Shown one piece after another: positions 1-9,845 of a DNA stretch of 64,000 nucleotides (position 1 is its first letter; each line of letters begins with the position of its first letter). Under the pieces are notes generated by a model. The model did not search any database. It was given only the letters and a program-made list of their open reading frames with translations, and was not told the DNA's origin. Both the position numbers and the translations under genes were made by a program. The DNA is taken from the NCBI GenBank assembly GCA_947175205.1, contig CAMWLS010000001.1, forward strand, positions 55,838 to 119,837, written 5' to 3'. The stretch comes from an uncultured Porphyromonadaceae bacterium (GTDB lineage Bacteria > Bacteroidota > Bacteroidia > Bacteroidales > Muribaculaceae).

Positions 1-1
1 C

Positions 2-565
2 AATAAGATAATAAACAGCCTTCCTGCCGGTGAGGTGGCTGTACTTCCGCAGGACTCATATTATAAGGACTCAAGTCATGTACCGGTGGAGGAGAGGTCA
101 AAAATTAACTTTGATGAACCTGATGCCATAGAATGGCCGTTGCTGGTAAAACATCTTAAGGCTCTTAAGGCCGGACAGAGCATAGAAATGCCCACATATT
201 CATACCTGACATGCACCAGACAGCCTGAGACAGTACACGTTGAGCCACGTGATGTGGTAATTGTGGAAGGTATTCTGGTCCTGAATGATGCTGTACTGAG
301 GAATATGATGGATGTGCGTGTTTTTGTTGATGCGGATGCGGATGACCGTCTTATCCGTGTGATTGCGCGTGACTGCATAGAAAGAGGGCGTACCCCCCAG
401 ATGGTCATAGACCGTTATGAAGGTGTGCTGAAGCCCATGCACTGTCAGTATATAGAACCGTCTAAGAGATTTGCAGATCTGATAGTTCCCCAGGGTGGCA
501 GCAATACTGTGGCCATAGGATTACTAACTGACTATATTGAAAGCCGTCTTCGCCGTGGAAAATGA
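2..565 (+). CDS. udk: Uridine kinase, 5' truncated by window edge
   Basis: Frame stays open to base 2 (..[22 protein letters not shown]..); contains [44 protein letters not shown], typical of uridine kinase. Confidence 0.9.
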   Translation, partial: NKIINSLPAGEVAVLPQDSYYKDSSHVPVEERSKINFDEPDAIEWPLLVKHLKALKAGQSIEMPTYSYLTCTRQPETVHVEPRDVVIVEGILVLNDAVLRNMMDVRVFVDADADDRLIRVIARDCIERGRTPQMVIDRYEGVLKPMHCQYIEPSKRFADLIVPQGGSNTVAIGLLTDYIESRLRRGK

Positions 566-599
566 AATAGTCAAGGATCTGGACCGGACTCTTGAGCAA

Positions 600-1418
600 A
601 TGCATAATCAGGAGGTACAGGCTGAAATAAGGGAGAACGTATCGGAAGATTGTCCTGAAGAAAATCCCGTGCCGGAGGAAACAGTACTGCGCACAGATAA
701 TCTTGTGAAGAAGTACGGCTCCCGTACGGTGGTAAATCATGTGAGCATAGATGTTAAACAGGGAGAGATTGTAGGACTTCTCGGGCCCAACGGTGCGGGA
801 AAGACAACAACATTCTATATGACCACGGGGCTTGTACAACCCAATGAGGGGCGTATTTTTTTGAACGACCTTGACATTACACGTTTCCCTGTGTATAAAC
901 GCGCACAGAACGGTATAGGATATCTTGCACAGGAGCCGTCTGTATTCCGCAAATTGAGCGTGGAAGACAACATCCGTGCCGTGCTCCAGATGACTAATAA
1001 ACCTAAGGAGTATCAGAAAGAGAAACTGGAGAGTCTGATAAGCGAATTCCGCCTGCAGAAGGTCCGTAAGAATCTGGGTGACCGTCTTTCAGGTGGTGAA
1101 CGCCGCCGTACGGAAATAGCCCGCTGTCTGGCTATTGATCCCAAGTTCATAATGCTGGATGAACCTTTTGCCGGTGTTGACCCTATTGCAGTGGAAGACA
1201 TTCAGGAGATTGTTTATCGTCTTAAAGAGAAGAATATAGGTATCCTTATTACTGACCACAATGCGCCGGAGACCTTAAGTATCACAGACAGAGCTTACCT
1301 GCTGTTTGAAGGAAGAATTCTTTTCCAGGGAACATCAGAGGAGCTTGCTGGGAATCCTGTGGTACGTGAGAAATATCTTGGTCGCGGATTTATCTTCCGC
1401 CGAAAACAATTCAACTGA
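600..1418 (+). CDS. lptB: LPS export ABC transporter ATP-binding protein LptB
   Basis: Walker [14 protein letters not shown], signature [33 protein letters not shown]. The ORF track start at 537 is a TTG; the first in-frame ATG is at 600. Confidence 0.9.
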   Translation: MHNQEVQAEIRENVSEDCPEENPVPEETVLRTDNLVKKYGSRTVVNHVSIDVKQGEIVGLLGPNGAGKTTTFYMTTGLVQPNEGRIFLNDLDITRFPVYKRAQNGIGYLAQEPSVFRKLSVEDNIRAVLQMTNKPKEYQKEKLESLISEFRLQKVRKNLGDRLSGGERRRTEIARCLAIDPKFIMLDEPFAGVDPIAVEDIQEIVYRLKEKNIGILITDHNAPETLSITDRAYLLFEGRILFQGTSEELAGNPVVREKYLGRGFIFRRKQFN

Positions 1419-1485
1419 GGTAGCGGACTTAATAATTAAGTACGTTAAGGTAACGTTTTTGTAATAAGGAATTATATAAGTATAT

Positions 1486-1525
1486 AAAAAATAAGACCGG
1501 GGTCAGAGCCTCGGTCTTATTTTTT
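1486..1525. terminator. Bidirectional intrinsic terminator between convergent lptB and amylase
   Basis: AAAAATAAGACCG...CGGTCTTATTTTT inverted repeat with A/T tracts on both sides. Confidence 0.85.
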
Positions 1526-1539
1526 ACCTATCACGTACT

Positions 1540-2964
1540 TTATTCTGCGTAAAGAAGAGCTGTACCGTTGGCGGGAAGTTTACCGGTCAGCTGACCTTTC
1601 TTAACCTTGAATTCAGCACCGCTTACACCGTCTGTATATGTTCCGTCCGGAAGTGTGGTTTCTACTTTTACTTTAGCAGGCTTGGTGCTGAAGTTAACCA
1701 GTGCAGCGCCCTTGTCACCGCGGGCAACTTCCATAACAGCGCCATCAGCACTTGTAAAAAGTTTTTCGGGCTCTCCGCTCATTGCGGCACGGAACTTATT
1801 GGCAGCCACAACTTCCGGATGGCGGAATTCATCATTCCCGCGTTCGCCAATGCGGTTGTTGCCCCAGTAGTTTTCACGGGTGCTTCCGGCAGGGCGACTG
1901 TAGAACAGCGGAGTTCCATACTGGCGCGCAGTCAGGAATACCCATCCTGAACGGATCTGGTCATCGGTAAGGTGCGCACTTTCGTGGGCGTTACAGTATG
2001 TGTCGTGGCTTTCTACCCAGGTGATGAGCTTGTTGGGAGCTACGGGGTGATGCCAGTCAGCAAGATCAGTGGTGCCAATATTGCCACGGTCAATAACCTC
2101 ACGGAGCACGTGCCCGTAACCACTGGCTGTCTGGTCCATATATTCGGCATACTCGGTTTCTTTAGTGTTACGGTCCTGAAGTACCTCTCCATAAATATAT
2201 ACGCTGTCAGGCATGAGCAGAGAAAGACCGTAAACGCCCTCACGTCCTGTGGCTATGTCCCAGAAGTTATTACGCTCTGATTTAGGGTCCAGAGGATCAC
2301 TGGGCAGGCCTATGTGCTTGGCAGTGTCATAACGGAAGCCACGAGCTCCAAGATTAATGAGGTCATTAACATACTGGAGGTAATAATACTGGAAGTCAGG
2401 ATTCTCCGTGTTGACATCTTTAAGACCTCCCATCTCACCTGTAGTACACTGCAGACGGTCATTATAATCCACAATGGGTGTAAAGCCGGCAGCATGATAA
2501 AGATTCTCATGTCCTCCAACGGCATTGTTCAGGCCCGGAAGCACAGCGCTGTCATCTATGGCAGTGTGGTTAGGCAGAACATCTACAATTACATTCACGC
2601 CGTAAATGCGGGCGCTGTCACACATGTTTTTGAAAGCTGCGCGGTCACCTAACATGTAGTTACCTATGGTCCAGTCTGTGGGCTGGTAATAGTAATACCA
2701 TTTGCCGGTGATGCTGTCTCCGGGCTCACTCCACAGTGCCGGGCCGGGCTCACCTTCATAACAGGCCTGAGCAGGAGATGTCTGTACATATTTGTAACCG
2801 GCCTCTGCAATATCTTTCATATTCTTGGCTATGGTATCAAAAGACCACGTCCAAGCATGGAGAATTACATTGTCATCGCTTGCTGCGGAATGCATCTTAA
2901 CCGCTGATGCCGGAAAGAATGTGCCTGCTATAGCGGCAACGAGAATAGTTCTGGTAAATTTCAT
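1540..2964 (-). CDS. Alpha-amylase family protein (GH13), secreted
   Basis: Signal peptide; GVNVIVDVLPNHTA, GARGFRYDTAKHI, YGEVLQ, TWVESHDTYCN match GH13 conserved regions. Confidence 0.85.
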   Translation of the reverse strand: MKFTRTILVAAIAGTFFPASAVKMHSAASDDNVILHAWTWSFDTIAKNMKDIAEAGYKYVQTSPAQACYEGEPGPALWSEPGDSITGKWYYYYQPTDWTIGNYMLGDRAAFKNMCDSARIYGVNVIVDVLPNHTAIDDSAVLPGLNNAVGGHENLYHAAGFTPIVDYNDRLQCTTGEMGGLKDVNTENPDFQYYYLQYVNDLINLGARGFRYDTAKHIGLPSDPLDPKSERNNFWDIATGREGVYGLSLLMPDSVYIYGEVLQDRNTKETEYAEYMDQTASGYGHVLREVIDRGNIGTTDLADWHHPVAPNKLITWVESHDTYCNAHESAHLTDDQIRSGWVFLTARQYGTPLFYSRPAGSTRENYWGNNRIGERGNDEFRHPEVVAANKFRAAMSGEPEKLFTSADGAVMEVARGDKGAALVNFSTKPAKVKVETTLPDGTYTDGVSGAEFKVKKGQLTGKLPANGTALLYAE

Positions 2965-3050
2965 ATCTGTTTTTATGGTATGATTTAGTTATGTTTTAAT
3001 AATGTAAATATATGAATAAACCGGGTGACAAAGAAATGGTTTAATTTAAT

Positions 3051-4061
3051 TTAACTAATTAACTTCCATAATAATATGCGGACTCTGTCAATACAGAAAC
3101 ATAAAAGATAAAAGCCCGACATTCCTATTATCACTGCCACGCTGAACTGCCATAAATCAAGTATCTGCCATCCCTTTATTACATAACCCTTAAATACTTG
3201 CCACACAAGCGGGTTTTTGTGAACGAGATATACTGCAAAGGCTGATGTGGCAAGGGCGTTAACGGTAGCGCTATGCAGTCTTATTCCCCTGAAAAACAGG
3301 AAAAGAGCAATGGAAGCAGAAAGTACCGCGGGCGAGTTATAGGCATAGGCCTTTGTAAAGGGCATGTAAAGTGCAGTAACCCCAATTAGCGCAACTGAGA
3401 TGAGATAAATGACTGAGGCGTAAACAGTAATCTTTTTCCCCGTTGTGGCCTGAATTGGAATATATAAACATATCACACGGCCTATAAGGTAAACCATAAC
3501 CAGCTGCATGATGGTATAACCTGTGGGATTGAATTTTCCTCCCCAATACCATCCTGACCATAGATTGAAGAGCACAAGGATGCTTACGCAAACCGTAAGC
3601 CGGGAGCGCTTCATATCATTGCATCCGGCATTTAGGAATGGGGCAAGCAGACACAATGTAAAATATGCCGGCACGTACCATAAATCATTCCTGGACAGTA
3701 CCAGAATTTGATTCAAGAGTCCATTCCAGGAAAAGGTGACATGTGGAAGAAACCCCGTGTGCAGTAATGCCACGCTGTATATTAACAGAGAATAAAATAG
3801 GCACTGGAAAAGAAAGCCTGAAATGCTTTTAAATTTGAGTCTGATGCCATAGTAACCTGAGAGGAGAGTGAAACAGTTTACACCCACTATTGTAAATGCC
3901 TCAACCCACAGGCGCCATGCACCTGAGGTTGTAATCCGGCTGAATGATGAAACGGATGGCAGTCCCAGAGAAGCACCATCAATATGTACAGCAAGTACCA
4001 TGAGCATGCTGACAATTCTGAGCAGTTCCATGTTTGACTGCCTCTGAGTCTTTGAGGTCAT
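3051..4061 (-). CDS. Acyltransferase 3 family membrane protein
   Basis: Multi-TM protein starting SNMELLRIVSMLMVLAVHIDG, typical of acyltransferase-3; start overlaps the upstream gene stop by 4 nt. Confidence 0.75.
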   Translation of the reverse strand: MTSKTQRQSNMELLRIVSMLMVLAVHIDGASLGLPSVSSFSRITTSGAWRLWVEAFTIVGVNCFTLLSGYYGIRLKFKSISGFLFQCLFYSLLIYSVALLHTGFLPHVTFSWNGLLNQILVLSRNDLWYVPAYFTLCLLAPFLNAGCNDMKRSRLTVCVSILVLFNLWSGWYWGGKFNPTGYTIMQLVMVYLIGRVICLYIPIQATTGKKITVYASVIYLISVALIGVTALYMPFTKAYAYNSPAVLSASIALFLFFRGIRLHSATVNALATSAFAVYLVHKNPLVWQVFKGYVIKGWQILDLWQFSVAVIIGMSGFYLLCFCIDRVRILLWKLIS

Positions 4062-6094
4062 TTCTTCCGGTATTTCTTCATTAATGAAAGATGCTTGTTC
4101 ATAAGGGCATCCTCACCCAGCTCTTTGTAAATATCTGCCAGACCACTGTGGACTTGCCAGCTCTCCGGATTACGAGCAAGCGCCTGTTCAAGAGCATCCA
4201 GTGCAACGCCAAGATCGCCGGATGAGAGAGCCCGAAGACCCATTTCCATCAGAGGACGGGCATCATCCGGGGCCAGTGTAGATGCCTTAAAGAGTGCTTC
4301 CATGGCAGCGTCATAATCACTCATGGCCGCCAGTATGAGTCCTTTCCCGAGCCAAGCTTCCGGATGATTTTGATATAGTGTGATGGCTCTGTCATAAGCA
4401 GCCAAGGCAACCGTGCAGTCATCTGAGCAGTCATCAGCCAGACGGGTCTGCTCATCTGCAAGCTGTCTGAAAACAGAGTCATCCGTTTCAATACGGCTAT
4501 TTAGATTCTTAATTTCCTGTTGCTGATGGATGAGCTCGCGCAGTTTCAACTTTACCAGTCTTGCAATATTGGGCTTGGACAAGTCATTTCTGTCAGCTAT
4601 GGCTTCAAAGAAACTGTCCAGAGCTGTCTCAAATTCACTTTCATTAAAGGCCTGTGCGGCTCTGGCGTAGCATGCATCGGCATGAGCACGAGCAAGCGCC
4701 TGTTCAAGAGCCTTGTGGTCATTGAACGTTTTGCTGAACTGGGTAATATATCTGTTTACAAAGATATCGCGTCTGTTTAGCGGCTTACTGAGTGTTATAC
4801 CCTCAAGTCCTGTGCAACGGCTCAGAGCCACATAACTCTGGCCACCTGAAAAAGCACCGTTTCCCATATCAATATGGATACGGTTAAAAGTCAGTCCCTG
4901 ACTTTTATGGATGGTAAGAGCCCACGCAAGTTTGAGCGGGAGCTGCAGGAAACTGCCAAGGACTTCTTCTTCCACGCTCTTGGTTTTCTCATTATACGTG
5001 TACTTGATATTATCCCAGCTGTAAGGTTCAACATCAAAACGCTCTCCTGTCTCAATCTCCACTGTGACTCTGTTCTCATCTATATTTCTAATGATTCCTA
5101 AAGTACCGTTCACCCATCTGCGCTCAAGATCATTACGCACAAAGACTATCTGTGCTCCCACTTTCAGATGCAGCTCCTGGTCAGTGGGAAAGGACTGCGG
5201 TGGGAAATTACCACTTATCTGAGCAGTGAAGATAATTTCAGGAGTGGTTAGCAGCCGCAGATGAGAGTCATTTATAAGGTCCACCGTATCACGTCTGGTG
5301 GCTATAGTCATGGTGAACGCACCGGAGTCTGAAGCATCCTGCTCATTTATGCCTTTATCTGCTGTTACTCTGGAATTTATAGCGGCTAAATCTGAGTCCA
5401 GCGGTGTATTGGCCCTTATGCGGTCCAGAATATTTATGAAGTACTCATCTTTCTGACGATATACCTTGTTAAGCTCTATGGAGACAGGTGCTAATTCAGA
5501 AAATACATTAGCGCAAAAGAAGAAATTTGCATAATAACAGCGGCTTAGCAACTCTTTGGCATCAGCTTTTACAACCGGCTCAAGCTGAAAAATATCTCCC
5601 ACAAACAACATTTGTTTCCCGCCAAAGGGCTGTCTGAAATTACGAGTTACGGTGCGCAGAATCTTATCAATGAAGTCAATGATATCAGCGCGCACCATGG
5701 AAATTTCATCAATTATGAATAAGTCAATCTCCCTGATCAGTTTAATGAGCCGGGATGAATATTTGAGACGTGCCAGCAAACGGGTCCGGTGGAAATTGGG
5801 GTCATCAGGCAGCAAAGGCTGCAAGGGTATTTTGAAGAAAGAATGAAGAGTCTGTCCCCCCACATTCACTGCCGCAATTCCGGTGGGAGCAAGGATTACA
5901 TGTTTCTTTGCTGTATGTGAAGCGATATAGCGCAGGAAAGTCGATTTCCCTGTGCCTGCGCGGCCGGTTAGGAAAATCGACTGATTAGTGTGGCATATCA
6001 GCCGCCATGCGTTCTGAAACTCCTGGTTATTTAAGTCCGGTTCCGGGAGATGAGTCTCAGAACCGGACTCGGAATCATTTTTCTTTTCTTTCAA
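4058..6094 (-). CDS. Pif1/RecD-like helicase with C-terminal TPR repeats
   Basis: Walker A LTGRAGTGKSTFLRYI, IIDEISMVRADIIDFID, ALTIHKSQGLTF, YVALSRCTGLEGI; C-terminus has TPR-like repeats (AWLGKGLILAAMSDYDAAMEALFKA). Confidence 0.85.
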   Translation of the reverse strand: MKEKKNDSESGSETHLPEPDLNNQEFQNAWRLICHTNQSIFLTGRAGTGKSTFLRYIASHTAKKHVILAPTGIAAVNVGGQTLHSFFKIPLQPLLPDDPNFHRTRLLARLKYSSRLIKLIREIDLFIIDEISMVRADIIDFIDKILRTVTRNFRQPFGGKQMLFVGDIFQLEPVVKADAKELLSRCYYANFFFCANVFSELAPVSIELNKVYRQKDEYFINILDRIRANTPLDSDLAAINSRVTADKGINEQDASDSGAFTMTIATRRDTVDLINDSHLRLLTTPEIIFTAQISGNFPPQSFPTDQELHLKVGAQIVFVRNDLERRWVNGTLGIIRNIDENRVTVEIETGERFDVEPYSWDNIKYTYNEKTKSVEEEVLGSFLQLPLKLAWALTIHKSQGLTFNRIHIDMGNGAFSGGQSYVALSRCTGLEGITLSKPLNRRDIFVNRYITQFSKTFNDHKALEQALARAHADACYARAAQAFNESEFETALDSFFEAIADRNDLSKPNIARLVKLKLRELIHQQQEIKNLNSRIETDDSVFRQLADEQTRLADDCSDDCTVALAAYDRAITLYQNHPEAWLGKGLILAAMSDYDAAMEALFKASTLAPDDARPLMEMGLRALSSGDLGVALDALEQALARNPESWQVHSGLADIYKELGEDALMNKHLSLMKKYRKK

Positions 6095-6106
6095 AATACT
6101 GTTGTC

Positions 6107-7693
6107 TTAGAAACGGAAGCCGGTGGAAATTACTATGGATTTCTGAGAGAGCTTCACATCAGCTCCGGGTGTAACATAACCTGAGTAATCAGTGTATGCT
6201 TTATACTGACTCTTGCGGTCAGTGTGAACATAAGCGGCATCAATATACCATAACTGATAACGATAGCCGAGGCCCACTGAGAAGCTCTGCGAATCGCGGT
6301 TTAATGAATAGCTCAGGTCTGTACCGCTGGTAAGAACTTCATATTTACCGTCCAGAGCTTCAGATTTTGTGTCAGAACTTTTATAGCTATATCCTGCACG
6401 TATGCTGAACTGGGGAGTTACACGGTATTCAGCGCCAATGCGGAAAATATTTGAAGCCTGGTAATAATCCTTTATGCAGTTGTTCACTTCAGTTGCGCTC
6501 TGATAGCCGCTCCAGCCGGAAGCATAACTTGTTGTCATATCACCATATGCCACGCGTTCATAGTCAGCGCTCAATATAGCATTGGTACCTACCACTCCCG
6601 CGACGCCAACCATGAAACGCCAGGGTGCGTTAAGGCGTGAATTAAAGTATGCCTCATCAGTGTCTTCGTTCCCATGAAGTTGTCTGTCAGAAGCAGGGTT
6701 ATAATAGCTGTAAGAAGTAGATGCAATAAAATTATGAGACAGAGTGTACCAGGTAGGGGTGTGAATGGCAAAGCCTAATCTGAGCTCGTTTATTGGTTTT
6801 ACGATAACGCCGAACTTCAGGTTCCAGCCTGTTCCGCTGACATACTGGTCATTGTAAAGGTCAAAGCCTGCGTTACCTGTAGTGATGCCTCCGGTAGCAG
6901 TATTATAAATGGTGCCGTTTTCAATGCTTTCACTGTAATATGAGTTGCGTGAATATGATAGATCAGTGATTCCCACGCCTAAACCCCAATATACAACGTC
7001 CTGTACATTACCACCGAAATCAATGTTATATTCATCCACATAACCACTTTCTTTGGTAACGTAATCAGCATCAGCGAGCGCACTTGAAGGCTGAAGACCC
7101 ACGTATTGTCCCGGTCTGGTGCCGTTTATCATATATGAATTATAAGCAAGGATACTAAGCCAGTCATTATTGGAATCCAGATACGGATTATAACCGGTGG
7201 AGAAGTCAAGGTCAGATGAAGACACACCGTCAGTAAAGCCTGCAATGTAGTTAGTCATGGAAGTGGGCGTTCCCAACTGATAACCTGAGGATATACGGTT
7301 GAAACTTGCCTTACGTCCATAGCTGACACCCCAGTTGAAGGTTCTTAGCGAGCCGGTGGTGCGTATGGAACCTACGTATGCCACATTATTACATGACACT
7401 TTGGTATTCTTCCAGTCACGTGAATAATTAGGCGCGGTAGAGTTAAAGGTGTTGATGGCAATATCCATTGTAGCACCAATGTCACTGCGGTTATAAACGC
7501 CTATACCGGCGGGATTCTGTCCAAGGACAGAGAGGTCGCCACCTAAAGCGGTAAACGCTCCACCCATGGCCATAAAGCGGGCGGTACCTAAATTTTCAGA
7601 CTGTGAAAGTGTGGCCGCAAGAGTAGGGGCCTGAGCCAATGCCGCTGCTGGTAATGCTGCTAATGCTGCAGCGGCCAGTTTTCTTAGCTTCAT
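6107..7693 (-). CDS. OmpP1/FadL-type outer membrane protein
   Basis: Signal peptide then ENLGTARFMAMGGAFTALGGDLSVLGQNPAGIGVYNRSDIG, characteristic of Bacteroidetes OmpP1/FadL proteins; ends in aromatic residue. Confidence 0.8.
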   Translation of the reverse strand: MKLRKLAAAALAALPAAALAQAPTLAATLSQSENLGTARFMAMGGAFTALGGDLSVLGQNPAGIGVYNRSDIGATMDIAINTFNSTAPNYSRDWKNTKVSCNNVAYVGSIRTTGSLRTFNWGVSYGRKASFNRISSGYQLGTPTSMTNYIAGFTDGVSSSDLDFSTGYNPYLDSNNDWLSILAYNSYMINGTRPGQYVGLQPSSALADADYVTKESGYVDEYNIDFGGNVQDVVYWGLGVGITDLSYSRNSYYSESIENGTIYNTATGGITTGNAGFDLYNDQYVSGTGWNLKFGVIVKPINELRLGFAIHTPTWYTLSHNFIASTSYSYYNPASDRQLHGNEDTDEAYFNSRLNAPWRFMVGVAGVVGTNAILSADYERVAYGDMTTSYASGWSGYQSATEVNNCIKDYYQASNIFRIGAEYRVTPQFSIRAGYSYKSSDTKSEALDGKYEVLTSGTDLSYSLNRDSQSFSVGLGYRYQLWYIDAAYVHTDRKSQYKAYTDYSGYVTPGADVKLSQKSIVISTGFRF

Positions 7694-7727
7694 ATATAAA
7701 AGTTAATTACGGTTATTCAGATTTAAA

Positions 7728-8942
7728 TTATCTTCTGCCGCGGCCGCCTCCTGAGGAGCCGCCGCCACGTGTGCCACCCATGCCACCTCCATAAGACCCT
7801 CCGCGTGAGCCTGTGCTGAAGCTGCTTCCACGGCTGGTTGAACCTGAGCGGTTACTGTTATTGTTATAGTTGTTTGTACGGTTGCTGGTGGTGTTTTTAG
7901 TTGTGGTTGAAGTGTTAGAACTGTTTACGGAATTACGGCCGCGTGTGTTCAGACTGGGTGATGCATTTACAGTACCGGACACAGATGACGCAGAAGGTGT
8001 AAAACCGGTATTCACAGTTGCAGAAGGTGTCTGATTCAGGACGCCCTTATTACCTGAGTTTCCGGGACGTGTGGCAGTGGCTGTCCCGGAACTGCCGGGT
8101 CGAGTGGTTGAGCCGGAAGCGGAGGGTGTGTAATACTGACGGTTACCGGAATTATATGTGGGGCGTCCCATATTACCCGGGCGTGTATTTGTGCCGGTAC
8201 CAATACTGTGTGCCACATTTGACCCACCCACCGGTCTGTGCAGTGATGATGCACCCGGGCGTGAAACAGGACGCCAGTTATAAGCGGGAGCCCATGTGTA
8301 TCCCCATCCGGGACCCCAGCTCCATGACGGATAGTACCCCCAGTAAGGATTGTAGTAGCCGTAATAGTTCCAAGAGGGACCCCAGTACCAGTTATTCCAA
8401 TACCAATTGTTCCAGTACCAGTTATTCCAACCCCAGTTCCATCCATAGTTATATGTGCAGGGATAGAGGAAAGGGTCATTGTTAACATATATATTCACAG
8501 TGGGAGAAGGCTGTGAACTGTAATACATCTTCACCAGCTCCTCATCATTACTTCCGGTTACAACATCAGGGTTGTGAAATTTCTCAAGGCGCTGGGTGTA
8601 CTGAAAGTTATCATAGCCTCCCAGTGAATCAGTATAAGCAGTCTGCTGGTCTTCTACCAGAAATGAGCCGTGACGGTTATACGCATCCACATCAAAGGAA
8701 GATGAGCCGTAACCGCCGTAATAACTATTATAGTCAGCATCATCAGCAGTGTCATAAATAACATTACTTTCAGACGTTACGGTTTTAGTTGTTTTCTGAG
8801 TATTGCTCTTATTTGTTTTCTTAGCAGGAGTGCCGTAGATGTCATCGTCGTAGTAACTCTGAGCTGACACTTGAGTGACTGTCAGCAGCCCGATTGCCGT
8901 CAGTGCCATCGGGAGAAATCTTATCATGGCGTTTGCTTTCAT
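7728..8942 (-). CDS. Secreted low-complexity protein with (WNNWYWNNWYW) aromatic repeats and Asn/Ser/Gly-rich C-terminus
   Basis: Signal peptide; YNYGWNWGWNNWYWNNWYWNNWYWGPSW repeat; long S/T/N/G/R tail. No recognised family. Confidence 0.7.
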   Translation of the reverse strand: MKANAMIRFLPMALTAIGLLTVTQVSAQSYYDDDIYGTPAKKTNKSNTQKTTKTVTSESNVIYDTADDADYNSYYGGYGSSSFDVDAYNRHGSFLVEDQQTAYTDSLGGYDNFQYTQRLEKFHNPDVVTGSNDEELVKMYYSSQPSPTVNIYVNNDPFLYPCTYNYGWNWGWNNWYWNNWYWNNWYWGPSWNYYGYYNPYWGYYPSWSWGPGWGYTWAPAYNWRPVSRPGASSLHRPVGGSNVAHSIGTGTNTRPGNMGRPTYNSGNRQYYTPSASGSTTRPGSSGTATATRPGNSGNKGVLNQTPSATVNTGFTPSASSVSGTVNASPSLNTRGRNSVNSSNTSTTTKNTTSNRTNNYNNNSNRSGSTSRGSSFSTGSRGGSYGGGMGGTRGGGSSGGGRGRR

Positions 8943-9079
8943 GTGAGTTATCTTATAAAGTCAGTGAATCTTTTTCTCTTTAGACGCATTATGAAGCGGA
9001 TAGTTTAGCCAAAGTTACACATTTTATTATAAAAATAGGCCATTATTCAGAAATAATTATGCTGTGATATATAATATCA

Positions 9080-9115
9080 GGACGCTGTGCCTGAGAAAAC
9101 CCCGGTACAGCGTCC
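9080..9115 (-). terminator. Terminator of the HdeD-like gene
   Basis: GGACGCTGTGCC...GGTACAGCGTCC, 12-bp stem with one G-U pair. Confidence 0.7.
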
Positions 9116-9141
9116 CGTTTAGCTTATATTACAGCTAAAGA

Positions 9142-9702
9142 TTATTCATTATACTCTTTAACCGGTTTCATTTCAAGTCCGGCAATGGCCACTGTGAAAC
9201 CCCAGTAAATGAAAGCTATTGCTGTAAGGAATGATACCATGAATGTATCAGACATGTAAGTTCCTTCAAGGAACAGATAACCGATGATACAGAGGAGGAT
9301 ACCGTTTATAAGCTGCAGCCACCAGCGCTTGCCGCCACGTCCTGAACAGGCACCTGCAAGGGCCTCAACACCCCAGAAGAAGAAGAGGAATGAGAGGAAT
9401 ACGGGGAATACAGCTTCAGAAAGGATGATGCTTCTTACAAGGGTAAAACCAATAAAGATATCTATCACACCTCCTGCAAGCCACCATCCCCAGCCGCGAG
9501 GACGGTTTTCTCCTGCTGATACGCATAGCTGCACAATACCTGCAAGAATCAGTAGCCAGCCAAATATCTGTGATGCAATAGCATATCCTGCTGCAGGCCA
9601 GAACCAATATGCAAAGCCTCCTATTACCAAGGCAACGCCTACTATCAATACAAGCCACCAAAGACGGGACTGTCCAAGATAAGATTTCGTTGAGTTTCTC
9701 AT
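9142..9702 (-). CDS. HdeD/DUF308 family membrane protein
   Basis: Six-TM small membrane protein with LILAGIVQL and WLAGGVIDIFIGF motifs. Confidence 0.65.
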   Translation of the reverse strand: MRNSTKSYLGQSRLWWLVLIVGVALVIGGFAYWFWPAAGYAIASQIFGWLLILAGIVQLCVSAGENRPRGWGWWLAGGVIDIFIGFTLVRSIILSEAVFPVFLSFLFFFWGVEALAGACSGRGGKRWWLQLINGILLCIIGYLFLEGTYMSDTFMVSFLTAIAFIYWGFTVAIAGLEMKPVKEYNE

Positions 9703-9792
9703 AACTGTATGTGTTGAATGTTATTAATGTAATTTTCTGAAATATTTAACAGCTGTTAAGCCGCTTCTGTTAATATAACACTTGGCGAAATG

Positions 9793-9825
9793 AGTTTGTT
9801 GAACTGATATAAATAATTAATTTTG
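9793..9825 (+). promoter_or_regulatory. Bacteroidales-type promoter upstream of mutS2
   Basis: TTTG, about 19 nt, then TAATTTTG, matching the TTTG/TAnnTTTG consensus. Confidence 0.5.
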
Positions 9826-9845
9826 CATTAAATTAAAGATGACAC

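Noticed and set aside
8390-8450. Short tandem repeat resembling a CRISPR array
   Set aside because: It encodes the WNNWYW repeat in frame; there are no regular unique spacers or cas genes.
8018-8488. Overlapping ORFs of about 150 aa on both strands inside the aromatic-repeat gene
   Set aside because: Produced by the low-complexity repeat of the real minus-strand gene; no recognisable protein features.
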